Of a DNA stretch of 64,000 bases, positions 1 to 10,362 are shown one piece after another. The stretch lies in assembly GCA_037447655.1 (NCBI GenBank), contig JBBHKE010003045.1:186001-250000 (forward strand). The letters run 5' to 3'. The notes under the pieces were generated by a model, which saw nothing but the letters and a program-made list of their open reading frames with translations, was not told the origin of the DNA and did not search any database. Numbering within the stretch: the stretch's first letter is position 1; the number at the start of each line of letters is the position of its first letter. The DNA is from Zygnema cylindricum. Taxonomy: Eukaryota > Streptophyta > Zygnematophyceae > Zygnematales > Zygnemataceae. Both the position numbers and the translations under genes were made by a program.

Positions 1-642
1 GACAACAAGCTAACTTAAGACATTGAAAGAAACAACAAGCACAAAAACAACAACAAAAAAGTATGTTTAAAACAGAATCTACCTAACAAAACCTCCACAA
101 AGCTAAAGACCTACTAAAAAAAACTCCTTAAATCATCATTCCTGGGAGGAAATCATGCTGAGAGAATTCCAAAACACACTAAAGATCCATAACATAACAG
201 ATACAACAGATCAAAGGAGCATAGAAACTTGCATTCCTTGTAAAAGCCGCAGCTAAATACTGATGATAGAAAGAAAAATGGATAGAAGTGGGACTTCTCC
301 CAGGGTCCCTTCGCAAGCTAAAAAACTCTAAAAGCTGAACGGTTGAACAGGATTGGTCAAGGGTCGCCAGACGATCTTTGGAAAAATTTTAGGCCGGCAC
401 AATTTTGATCTACGGGTAGATGATACATGTGACGTCCGTCACAGAAGGGAAAGGCAAGAAGGAAAAGCGTACGTTGCATAAACTTCGCCGCATGGGATAT
501 GTAAATCCGGATCCGGCGGATCCGCGCTAGAAAACAAAGTATGTTCGCTAAGTTACAATTACATGGGGCCGTACCCTAATTTTGAAGTTTACAGAGTCTC
601 AACCTAGAGGGGTCGAAAAAAAAAAATTCTTACAAATATCCT
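1..642. other. No gene recognised
   Basis: A-rich stretch (CAA and AAC runs near its start) followed by ordinary intergenic sequence. No convincing reading frame or repeat end was seen. The A10 run near 617-626 lies just past the 3' end of the minus-strand tRNA gene and would serve as its Pol III terminator. Confidence 0.4.
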
Positions 643-713
643 TGTGCCAGCCGGGAATCGAACCCGGGTCTGTACCGTGGCAGGGTACTATTCTACCACT
701 AGACCACTGGCAC
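643..713 (-). tRNA. trnG-GCC: tRNA-Gly (anticodon GCC)
   Basis: On the minus strand the sequence folds as a complete cloverleaf. It has a 7-bp acceptor stem GTGCCAG/CTGGCAC with discriminator A, a short D-arm containing AGTGGTAGAA, an anticodon loop CTGCCAC giving GCC, and a T-arm containing GGGTTCGATTCCC. The internal A and B boxes (TGGTCTAGTGG, GGTTCGATTCC) are intact. A T10 run on the minus strand, about 17 nt downstream, is a Pol III terminator. At 71 nt it matches the usual size of cytosolic plant tRNA-Gly(GCC). No intron is present. Confidence 0.96.
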
Positions 714-784
714 TTGATGGCGACATTATATCTGTAATTATATTAATAACTTTTTTAAGAAATATATCCATAAAAATTACAAAC

Positions 785-1110
785 TGCAGATCGATCCAGG
801 ACCCTAACTTCTTAGAATAAAGAAAGAAAAGGTCTTTATTGCAAAAATTGCGATGGCAAAACCATCTGAGTACAAAAAGTATAAAATTGGAAAAAACTTT
901 TGGAGACTACAAGAGTCACAAGAAAGTAATTTACGCCTAAAAACTGAAACGAAACAGAGCAATACTAACAAGAGCAAAGAATCAAACAAAACAACAACAG
1001 ACTTAGACCGCCGACAAAGGAAAAAACCTAGGCTAGACTACCTCTAGACAAACCAAGGTCCACAACCACGGAGATCATGGATGTGAACTGGGTCCCTTTG
1101 GCGGAAGGTC
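785..1110 (-). repeat. Dispersed repeat, 3'-tail-like (copy 1)
   Basis: Read on the minus strand this matches 34862-35160 on the plus strand. Shared features, in order, are a 'gatcatggatgtg' segment, a T-rich and GTTTTGTTT-rich stretch, 'TTTAGGCGTA/TTTTAGACGTAG', and the ending 'ATGGTTTTgCCATCgCAA...CAATAAAGACcTTTTCTTT'. The AATAAA-bearing end and the dispersed copies suggest the 3' tail of a non-LTR retroelement, but no reverse transcriptase was seen, so the class is uncertain. Confidence 0.5.
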
Positions 1111-1136
1111 TGGAAAACCTCGCCGGTCCTCAGCTA

Positions 1137-1674
1137 CACCGCGAATTGTAATTAGCCTTTTTTAGCTAATTGCGTCGCCCCAAATTTTGACTCTATAACC
1201 CTAAATAGAGTACATAATTCTAAATTATTCTTTACATTATTTAAGGTAATTTTTGAATCTACGTTAACATCTTTAATATAGTGTCGTTTTAAATAGTGTG
1301 GCGTACGGTCGATGTCTAACCGTGCAAAATTGTACTTTTATAACTAAAATAGTACAAAAAATGATTTAATACAGGCCGTTATCATGTAACTGCGTTTTCA
1401 CAAACCGCGTCATAATGACGTTCATAACTGTACGTTCTGTCAGATTCTGCACCGGTACCTAATTTACAGTAGAGATATTCAGCGCGGATAATTATTACGG
1501 TAAGAAAACCAAATAAGGGTGACGTTCCATTAGACGAAAAGTGGGGTTCGTTACTGGACGCCGTACGTTTTCGTACAGTGCCGTACAGAGACGTACCAAA
1601 CAATTTTTTTTGTCAGACGAAACATCGTTACTGGAAAGCTAATTATTTATTTACTCTAATTACGATTCGCGGTG
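1137..1674. mobile_element. TIR element (MITE), CACCGCG family
   Basis: Left end CACCGCGAATTGTAATTAG and right end TAATTACGATTCGCGGTG form terminal inverted repeats. Both ends are flanked by TA, as in Tc1/mariner-type target duplication. The same TIR bounds the element at 25534-26033. The interior includes a segment starting 'agggtgacgttccattagacg' that recurs at 2327 and resembles the Harbinger-like ends at 52624 and 56266, so the element is probably composite. Confidence 0.6.
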
Positions 1675-1778
1675 TAGTGTGCTACGTCGAGAGGAGTGCC
1701 GCAGCTTGCGCCCGTTGAAGTGCAATTAAAACATCAAAACACAAATGTGCAATTTGAAAAATATAAAGAAAACATTAT

Positions 1779-1848
1779 GTGCTGATCGAGAATCGATACC
1801 GGATCGGTACCGCGGCCAAGTTCTATTCTACCACTAGACGACTGGCAC
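1779..1848 (-). pseudogene. tRNA-Gly pseudogene 1
   Basis: Minus-strand sequence aligns end to end with the intact tRNA-Gly at 643-713: same length, same CTGGCAC-complementary end and same D-arm TCTAGTGGTAGAAT. The T-arm is corrupted (GGTATCGATTCTCG instead of GGGTTCGATTCCCGG) and the acceptor pairing is lost on one side (AGCAC). The damaged B box makes function unlikely. Confidence 0.75.
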
Positions 1849-2061
1849 TTAATTAGAACTATTTGCCTAATTTTTATATTATTAAATTACAACTGATAAG
1901 GGGTTTTAATTGTAAAACCCCAAAATTTGCACCTACCACAAACCGCTCCAGAATTTTAAGAGAGTTAACAAATTTGAATTTGAACAACCTTGGAAAATGT
2001 GTGCCATGCAGGCGAGGTACAACTGATTTGAACAAACATGGAAACGATGAGACAATTAAGT

Positions 2062-2143
2062 GTGTCCACAGTCGGGAATCGATTCCGAGTCTGCAACGTG
2101 GCAGGATCCCAGCGGTGGTATTTTACCACTAAACGACTGGCAC
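2062..2143 (-). pseudogene. tRNA-Gly pseudogene 2
   Basis: A second, more diverged minus-strand copy. It keeps GTGCCAGTCGTTTAGTGGTA at the 5' side, CTGCCACG around the anticodon and TCGATTCCCGAC in the T-arm, but has about 10 nt of extra sequence between the D-arm and the anticodon arm. Three related copies in 1.5 kb, all in one orientation, suggest a local duplicated tRNA cluster now reduced to one working gene. Confidence 0.65.
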
Positions 2144-2286
2144 GTGGAAATGTGACGGCGTCTTAAATTTTCTTCACTTGATTTTGTATATTCTACAGGA
2201 CCAATGCGCTTCCACGCTGCTCAACAAATCACCACTGACTGTATTGTCACGTTACTGGCCATCGCTTTTCCACTTCATAACATTAA

Positions 2287-3065
2287 TTCTGTCATGACAT
2301 TTTTTTGGCGGAAATATTAAGTATAAGGGTAAGGTTCCATTAGGCGAAATAGTGAGGTTTGCTACTGGACGCCGTACGTATTCGTACATCACCGTACATA
2401 TCCGTACCATTAATTTTTTTTTTGTAAGACGAAACATCGCTACTGGAAAGCTGTCGGGAAGCTCCAATGATGTAGGAGTGATTCCTGACCGTTGGATGTT
2501 TCACTATTATAGATCTGCGAAGCAATCGGGCACATCATCTCGTGGGCCCCAACTCTCCTCGCGAGGAGAGTTGGGGCCCACGAGATGATTGCCATTGGTA
2601 CACGTCAAAAAATAAATACATATCTACTTTGATCGAGGGATCACAGGCGTGCACGTCGTACAGGCCATGTGCCGCCTGCCACGCTGAATGCATGTCAGGT
2701 TGAAAATATCCTCGCACGCTCCGTCTGACATTCAAGGTTTTGCCGCGACCTTCAAAGTTTGACACTTCTTTTTGCCATTCCGTTTCGAAATTTCGATTTC
2801 TATTTTCAAAATCAAAATCTGGCCGAAAACTTTATGTACAAATCATTAACTACCTCCGGTCGTACAGATATTTCGTACAGATATCCCGTTTGTAGATTTT
2901 TTTAAGATTTTTAGAATCTGGACTGTAACTTATGTGGCGCCAATCATAATTGAGGAATGCTTGTTACTGGCCCGACATAATGGAGCGGACTTCCAGTAAA
3001 CGCTGTCAGTAGACTTGTCCGTACTTTTCTGTCATGACATTTTTTTGGCGGAAATATAAAGTATA
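2287..3065. repeat. 39-bp direct repeat flanking ~700 bp
   Basis: The segment starting TTCTGTCATGACATTTTTTT and continuing GGCGGAAATAT(T)AAGTATA occurs at 2287-2325 and again at 3027-3065 with one or two differences. The first copy is followed at once by 'agggtaaggttccattagg', an end-like motif seen at 1519, 52624 and (inverted) 56266. A related 'gttactggcc' also precedes both copies. Confidence 0.6.
2534..2589. repeat. Perfect 56-bp palindrome
   Basis: The two 28-base arms are exact reverse complements with no spacer. The arms begin ATCATCTCGTGGGCCCCAAC and the centre is CTCCTCG|CGAGGAG. It is far more GC-rich than its surroundings. Either two head-to-head transposon termini or a cruciform-forming site could explain it; no element is visible on either side. 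Confidence 0.9.
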
Positions 3066-3663
3066 TTGCAAATTACACTCTGTGCAGAAGTGGACTACAG
3101 CTCGCCACGTCATACTATATAATAAATTAGTATTCTCCCTCTGGAACTGTACTGAGAATTGAAAAACAATAATTCCGCACGCTAAGAATAACGATAGGCA
3201 CTAGGCAGTACAGACTCCTGAATCCGAAATCCAACCATAAGGTGAAAATATCAAAATAAACACTCTTTATTATACGACCTTAAAGTGTCCACGATGAAAG
3301 TCCAGAACTCCAGATCCTTTATAAAGGTACTGTACTGTAATATTGTACTATAAGTACGGTAACTGTACTTTTCTCATTCGTTTCGACCGAAAAGTTACAA
3401 AAAAAAATAAGCCGAAGAATGTACGGACAACCTATTCGCACACGATCCCTGTCTTTCATCATTCATTTCGTACGAGAAAAAATACTATAATAAAATATTG
3501 TGAGACGCATACTGTACGGATAAGTTATCCACTATACTAGGGTTTAGCTATCTCTGAATTGGTCTCCTTCCTGTAAAACTTCTCACCTATTGATTATTTA
3601 GTTACAGCAGTTGCAGTTCTTCCTTCTTCTTTGTTAACCTAATCCTTAACAAGGAAGGCAGCT
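2590..3663. other. Upstream region of bL31c
   Basis: Repeat-rich in its first part. From about 3540 it becomes pyrimidine-rich (CTTCCTTCTTCTTTG), a plausible 5' UTR ending in GGCAGCTATGGCG. No other gene seen. Confidence 0.4.
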
Positions 3664-6600
3664 ATGGCGTCTCTTGCTCAAGCTTCTGCAGGAATCTCCT
3701 CTGTCGTATCTGCTTCTAGAAGCACATATCTTAGTGGAAGTCAAGAAGGTTTGCAGGTAAAATTTCATCTTAACCTAGTTCTCATTTTATTTTGTTCTTA
3801 TTTTTTTATTAAGATCCTCGTTCTTATTTATTTTATTTTTTGCATTCTAGTTTGGAAATTTGGCTCCTAGCAGTAGGGAGGAGTCACATGCATTTTGTGA
3901 CTTTGGTGTTTTAGGGTTTTTAGGGTTTCGTAGGATTCCTAGGGTTTTTTTCGCTGATTTTAGAAGCTGTGATGATTATTTTTCCGAGTGAATTCTTGCA
4001 GATATTATTAGAAAGGCGTCAAGGTAACCCTAAGTTTAATTTTACCAACTTTCTTGCAGATTTTAGTTAACTTTTTTTTTTTTTTCCCCTGGTCAGCTGA
4101 TCTACCATGAAATATTTTTAAATAATTAACGTGATTGTTAGACTAACAATGTACTTCCTTACATGGTAAATGTACGTAGGCTTCTATTGGCAATACTGGC
4201 CGGTAAAGAGTACGGAAATTGTACTTTTTTTACAGGAATTGTACACTTTTCTGCTTTATTTTTTTTTGTACTGCTTCTTCGTACGGTTTCCTGGCCAGTT
4301 ACGCCAGTTTCAGGGCGCGAATAATTCTTCCATTGCAAAATAGGCTTGTCATTATTAGCAAGAAACTTTGCTTGCATTAAATAGAAAAGAGGCTGGTATG
4401 TCAATCAGGTAGAAAATGCAAGAAGTTTTTGAGTTGGTTATAAAAAGGTGGAGAGGGGAGAGGGGAAGGGGGAAGGAGAGAAAGAGGGAGGTAGAGAAAC
4501 AGGGAGGGAGAGAGGGAGGGATACAGTTCTGTAAAATAGTTAAAACATATTTATGCTCTTTACTACAATGAAACCAAGACATTGTTACTGACAATTGATT
4601 ATCAGGGACCCTGAAAACTACACTAGAAACATTTCAGGTAGAAAATGCAAGTAATTCTTGAATCGGTTATGTAATGGTGAAGAGGGGAGAGGGGAAGGTG
4701 GAGGCGAGAGAAAGAGGGAGAGAAAGAGGGAGAGAGAGGGGGGGAGACAGGGACAGGGAAGGAGAGGGGGAGGGAGAGGGAGAGGGACAGGGGGGGAGAG
4801 GTGGAGATGATGCTCATTATGACAGTTCTGTAAAATAGTTAAAACATGTTTATGCCATTCACTACAATGAAACCAAGCCATTTTTTTTGTTAAATTACTA
4901 ACAATTGATTACTCAGTGACCCTAACTACCCTAGAAACTGTTTTTTTTTAGTACACTGCCCACCGCTAGTAGTGTTGGTAACTTCTTATTCGGTTGCGAC
5001 TTTATTTGGCATGAAAAGTGTAAAACAATGTTCATAATACGAATTAAGGGAGTGGAGACTACAATTCGTCACGTCACTCTACACTAAATTAATACTGTTG
5101 ACTCTAGTTTCGTTTTAGATCTGATAAATTGGCAGTTTACTTTTTAGGGTTTTCCTAACCAGGGTGGAGTGAGAATGTTCTCACAATGCAGTTAATTATA
5201 ATAATATAAATATAATTTCCCTTTATAAATTTTATTCGTGGTAAGTTAATTTTGTGTTTGACAGAAACAATTATTAAATGTTGACGTGTTTACATTATTT
5301 CCTCATTGAATCTATTTGACTTCTTTGGAAAAATTGTGGTTGAGTTTCCCTTTTACTTATATTTCATAAAAGCTCTGGATGATGTCATCATCATTATCAC
5401 ATAAAAGACTTAAAACCTAAGCTGTGAAACGCTTGTGGAGCTGACGTCAGCCTCAATGGATACCTGCTGTTATTTTCAAAATTGCATGGAACTACACCCT
5501 GGATCGCTATTAGCGTTACTAGCCCTAATTTGGTCCCGTTTTTTATCCGCTCTCTGTACAGAAAATAGTGCTGGTTTTACTAATACTTGTTGTTTTCTCT
5601 GGGTTTTTGAGTCTTATTAACCTTTCGTTTTGTTTTTGTTTTTGATTTTGTTGACAGAAGGTGAACAGGGGCCATGCTCGCGTGGTTTGCAAAAAGGAGG
5701 GCATCCACCCTAAATTCTTTCCGGATGCTAAGGTTTACTGCAACGGAGAGCTTGTCATGACAACTGGCGGAACTCAGGCCGAGTACGTGGTGGATGTCTG
5801 GTCAGGTACACTTTCTTCCCCTTTCCCTCTTTCTCCCTCTTTCCTGCCTCCCTCTCCTACTTTCTTCCTTTTCCCTACCGCTCTCTCCCTCTCTCTGTAT
5901 ATGGCCAAGTATTTGGCGGATATCTGTCAGTTACACTTTTTTCCCTTTTTCCCTCTTTCTCCCTTTTTCCTTCCTCTCTCTCCCTCTGTATATAACCGAG
6001 TATGTGGTATGTATCTGGTTAGGTACTTTTTCTTCTTCTTTCTCCCTCTCCCTCCCTCTCCCTCCCTCTCCCTCTCCCCCCCTTCTCCTTTTTTTACCTC
6101 TCTCTGTATATGTGTACTTCCAGTATATGTCTGCACTAGCCATATTCTCATTTACTTTTTTTTGGTCATGGTTTGGTCGTCTTTGGTTCATTTTACATAA
6201 TATTTGACCAAATATTTCGTAACATGACCAAAAATGACCAAAACATTGGAAAGAAATAAATAAGAATGTGTGTACAATTTTGTTTGGATGTGTTTAAGAC
6301 TCTAAGAAAAACAAGGCACGGCCTCTCCGTCATGCTGTCGCTGTCACTCTGCCTCCGCCTCTCCCCTCACCCTTAACCCTACTCCTCGTCTTTAGGTTTT
6401 CACCTTCTCAATCCTCCTCTTTGGCTTAATCTTAATATGTAAATCCCTTGCCTCTTGTTTGTTGGATTCACATCTTCCTTCCTAACTTTCTTAACGACTA
6501 CACTTCTCTTCTCTCTCTTTCATTCTTCCTTCATCTTCTCCTGCTGTCTCAAGCACACTCCTCTCTGTCCATCTTTTTTCATGCCTCTTCCCGCTCGACC

Positions 6601-7778
6601 CCCTTTGTCCTCTCGCCGTCTCCTACCTCCTCATTTGTTGTAGCCCTTTCACCTCCCTCTTGCAGTAGTGTTATCAAAGATTGCAATGGAGATTCACACA
6701 AGAAAACTATCTAAACAACAAAAAAAGTAAAACTCTCAAATTATTGCGTGTGCACAATATTGCACTCGTAAACCTTATGTCTTTGTACAGCTTGATTCAT
6801 TTCGTTTGGTTGGGTTGATCGTTTGACGGAAAGTTTTTTCATTTTTCTCTCATAATTTTGTTGTTCGTAGTTGCCGAGTTAAGGTATGAATCGACATTGT
6901 TCATATTCTATTTCATATATGAAAACAATTGGAAACTTTATATGCTTTTTTCGTACTATATGTGTATTGTATGGGTTCTCCATGTTTCACGAGTATTATA
7001 CTCGAAGATAATATTATACGCGTCTAATATGGAGAAACCATAAATAATGTTCCCAGTTGTTTTGCATATTTGAACTGTGGTTCATGGTGTTTGTCGTTAT
7101 TGAGTTTTTCAATTGATACGATGGTGATAATGTGTCTTTGGTCATGAGCTGGAAAACTTGATCTTTTCGAATTTTTTGTTTTAGACAACATTTTTTTGCT
7201 TAATAACAATGAACAGGTTTTTCAATTTGTCCCTCGTCTCTTTTTGTCTCTTTGAACATTCTTTGTTTGCCTTTCCCAAGCAACAAGTCATGTTAATTCC
7301 CTAAAAAACCCTAAAAAACCCTAAAAAACTTGAAAAAGCTTGGCAAAGCCTGAGAAAACCTAGAAAAACCTTTAAAAACCTTAAAAAACCTTGGATAAAT
7401 CTAAAAAACTTCAATGGAATCCTATGTATAACCTAAGAAAACAACTTGTCCCTTATTTTGGGTTTGCAGGAAACCATCCTTTTTACCAAGGAAACAAAGA
7501 AAAACCTTTTAAAAACCTTAAATAACACTTAAGAAACTACAAGAAAACCTATGTAAAACTTAAAAAAAAAACTTGTCCCTTTTTTTGGGTTTGTAGGAAA
7601 CCATCCCTTCTACCAAGGAAACAAATCGACACTTGTCTCCGAGTCGGGCCAATTGGATAAATTTATGGCAAGGTATGGAAATCTCGGAAACCTCGGAAAG
7701 ATCCCTACTTTAACAAAGGGAGAAATTATCATCGAGAAGAAGTCGAAGGGCTCTCAGAAGAAGGGTGGTAGAAGGTAA
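3664..7778 (+). CDS. RPL31: Plastid 50S ribosomal protein bL31c precursor (3 exons)
   Basis: Exons 3664-3756, 5658-5805 and 7597-7778 join in frame into 140 aa; introns are GT-AG in phases 0 and 1. Residues 1 to about 38 are Ser/Ala-rich and Arg-bearing (MASLAQASAGISSVVSASRS), typical of a stroma-targeting transit peptide. The mature part has the bL31 signature GIHPKFFPDAKVYCNGELV, then AEYVVDVWSG|NHPFYQGN, then QLDKFMARYGNL, and a basic tail ending KKGGRR. bL31 sits at the central protuberance of the large subunit and contacts the small subunit. Only one of the four zinc-binding Cys of the bacterial zinc form is kept (YCNGE), so this is the zinc-free form normal for chloroplasts. Intron 2 contains tandem copies of both its own splice junctions. 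Confidence 0.95.
4399..4930. repeat. Duplicated GA-rich segment in bL31c intron 1
   Basis: Two tandem copies of a roughly 230-bp unit. Each starts 'caggtagaaaatgcaag', runs through a purine tract built of GAGGGAGA-type repeats (about 4440-4527 and 4680-4805), and ends 'acagttctgtaaaatagttaaaacat...gaaaccaagcattg...actaacaattgatta'. Unlike the other intronic tracts in this window, the purines are on the sense strand here. Confidence 0.75.
5778..6115 (+). repeat. bL31c exon 2/intron 2 junction, three tandem copies
   Basis: The end of exon 2 plus the start of intron 2 is repeated. Copy 1 (real) is GCCGAGTACGTGGTGGATGT...TCAG|GTACACTTTC, then a CT tract ending CTCTCTGTATATG. Copy 2 (from about 5903) is GCCAAGTATTTGGCGGATAT...TCAG|TTACAC, then a CT tract and CTCTGTATATA. 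Copy 3 (from about 5995) is ACCGAGTATGTGGTATGTAT...TTAG|GTACTTTT, then a CT tract and CTCTGTATATGTG. Copy 3 keeps a GT after the old exon end; copy 2 has lost it. Confidence 0.9.
7421..7625 (+). repeat. bL31c intron 2/exon 3 acceptor, duplicated 127 bp apart
   Basis: About 78 bp covering the acceptor and the first 29 nt of exon 3 appears at 7421-7498 and 7548-7625. Both copies have a pyrimidine tract, a full AG (TTTGCAG at 7469, TTTGTAG at 7596) and then GAAACCATCC followed by TACCAAGGAAACAAA. Use of the upstream AG keeps the frame for 18 codons and then meets TAA at 7523, so it would give a truncated bL31. The downstream copy leads into the true exon. Confidence 0.92.
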
Positions 7779-10362
7779 ATAGTATGGCCAGCGAGGTAAA
7801 TAGTGAAAAAACCTCTTTTTAAGCTTTAACAAACCTTCGGTTTTTTGAAAGGGCAATATATGTGAAGGTTAGTTTCCTTCACAGTTAATTGACAGGAGTA
7901 GGGACGTAGTAAAAAGATTTGTTTTTCGTACATTCAAAAAGTATGGTTACAAGACGAGGAAAAGACGAGGAATTATTGGTTCTATTGGTTGGTTTTATTA
8001 GTAGAAGACGACAGGACGACAAATTGTTTTAAATTTTGGGAAATCCTGAAGTATGTTTTGGCAGTGGTTTCTGTTTTATATTTTGTCAGGAGATTATTGT
8101 CGTATAATGATTATCATTATATAGCAATGATTTCTCTTATGATGGCAATGTGACTTTCTCGTTAATTTAGTCTCAACCGATTTCTCAAAGTGAAAGCCTC
8201 TCCTGACTGTAATGATTCGCCTCATACTATTAAATTTACAACAAAATTGTGATGATTCTCTCTCACTTCCTAGTTTCTTTTATTTATTTTTCTTAACAAC
8301 TGCAATCGAGATGCCTTCACAGATTATTTGCGTATAATGCTTATAATTATGTAGCCACTATATTTGTCATGATGAGAATGCGATTGGCTTGGCAGCCTAG
8401 TCCAGTTATTCAGTCTTCTGCCTTTTTTTGTTTTTTTTTTTGTTTTTTTTTTTGTTTTTTTATGACTCCACCCACTTTTGGAAAAAAATCACTGTGTACG
8501 CATTTAATTTGCCTGTATTATGAGGTTTACAATGAAGTTGTAACGGTTTTCTCTCGGTTGAAGCTCTTTCCATTTATAATGATTTGCTTCTACTAAAGCT
8601 TTGCAATAAAATTGTAAGTTCTCTTGCTTTCGAGGTCTTTCTATTTCCTTTACCGTTGTGAAATCTATTACCAGTCAGGTGAAGGCCGACACAGCAAAGC
8701 ACTTCCAGTCTTAAGAGACATGTGAACTCCATAGTTGCAACATATGTCACTGTATCCAAGTTGATGTGCAATAATGAGCTCTACACATTATGCAAAGACC
8801 TTTGTTGTTCCTGTATAAGTTCTGCAAATTCAAAAACAGTATCTTGTGCAGATTGTGATGTGAGTATTTGCCTTCGGTTGGTTGCGCATAATAAATGATC
8901 AAAAAAATGTATGGTACAAAGGCTCGATGTAAAACTTCATATTGAAAGCAGGTCCCTTTTCTTTTTGGCAACCGAGGCACGTAAAACTATCTCCAGAGTC
9001 TTTCCACAAATTAAACCTCATGGTGATAACTTGCATACAATTTGTGTTTTGAAAACACTCTTCTACAGTGGTGAGAGTGATAGTGATGGTTGATGATGAG
9101 GGTGATGATGATGAAAGTATTGTCAAACAAGGAAAAACCTTTCTAAATATTCTGTTATATATCATAGTCATAATTTATTGCCATACAAGTTTCAACTAAA
9201 CTTTTCAACAGCAGAGAAGATGATTTGATGTCAATGGTGATCGTCACTAATGTCATTTGACAACATTCATGGTCATCCTTTGACCTCAAGAATCCACTAA
9301 TTTAGAACTTGCAAAAAACACTATTGAATATTATAACACAACTTGAAAACCATACTAACACAACAATAGTATTCACACGGAATAGCAAAAAAACGTACGA
9401 AGGTTTACAATATCAAACATTGAGACAAACTTCTTGCAAATGAAGACAAAATCATCACTCCTTGCAATTTGAAATCCTGTAAGAAAATAAGATAAAAACA
9501 GACACACTACCGACAAATTTTGTGACTACGTCATCATATAAGTGTTCATATACAGTTACAAAAAACTGCTGTATTTCTGATCACAAAATCACTGTCGAGT
9601 ACATTCCCCACCCCCTTAGTTTTCTTTTGTTTTTTCCCACACGAAATAAAAATTGCACTTTGTCACTGTCTAACTTTTTGTACCACAAAGAAGACTAAAG
9701 CTGTATTGAAAAACTTAAAAGGATTCTAAAAAGAATGAAAAATTTCCGCATTAATTACAAGCTCCTTTGACAACTACACCTTCCTGGTTAAAAAAAACGG
9801 GTGGGAGCCCATATAAGGCTTTTACACTTTATTATTATTACCCCATTGCGATAAACAAAATGCTGGTCAATTTCCCTCGAACTCAAAAACCTCAACTTTT
9901 TTGCCTAAAATTGTGCACTCAAAACTTGATTTCACATTTCAGTTCCCTCTCTATTGTTAAAATGACAGTGTTTTCTACAAACAGACAAACTCGATAACTT
10001 CGTTAGGACCGCAAATTTGAAACCTCCAACCATAAAAAACTCATCTAAAAACTAAACTTCCAAAAAATGTTTAAAGTTTTCAATGCCTTTCCTACAGTCA
10101 ACAGTAATAAAGTCCTACGACAGCTTCCTTGGTCGATTACAAAACTCTTCCAAAGGACATTTATATGTTCTTGAGAATAAAGGGGCTCAAACGGGTTTAT
10201 CGGGGTTTAAACGAGATTAACAGAGCCACAATAAGAAACATACGTATCCTTTCGGCCTTTCCTCACATATAAAAGTAGCCGAGGATACCAACCTTCAAAG
10301 CCAAACAATGAAGAGATGTAACAAAAGGTCAAAAAAGACGACGATATCTCTCCAAATATCCT
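7779..10362. other. Intergenic between convergent genes
   Basis: bL31c and the fucosyltransferase gene converge here. The stretch contains T-rich simple sequence (TTTTTTTTTGT repeats, 8428-8462) and GATGAT runs near 9095-9115. No coding frame with recognisable content was found on either strand. Confidence 0.5.

Noticed and set aside
4440-4810. Ser/Pro/Leu-rich minus-strand open frames in GA-rich tracts, and similar frames at 5900-6200, 12260-12550, 49840-50250 and 60490-60860
   Set aside because: They are translations of CT/GA simple repeats in introns or intergenic DNA, with no start context or family match.
7303-7330. Telomere-like CCCTAAAAAACCCTAAAAAACCC
   Set aside because: The unit is CCCTAAAAAA rather than the plant CCCTAAA, there are only about three copies, and it lies in the A-rich simple sequence of bL31c intron 2.
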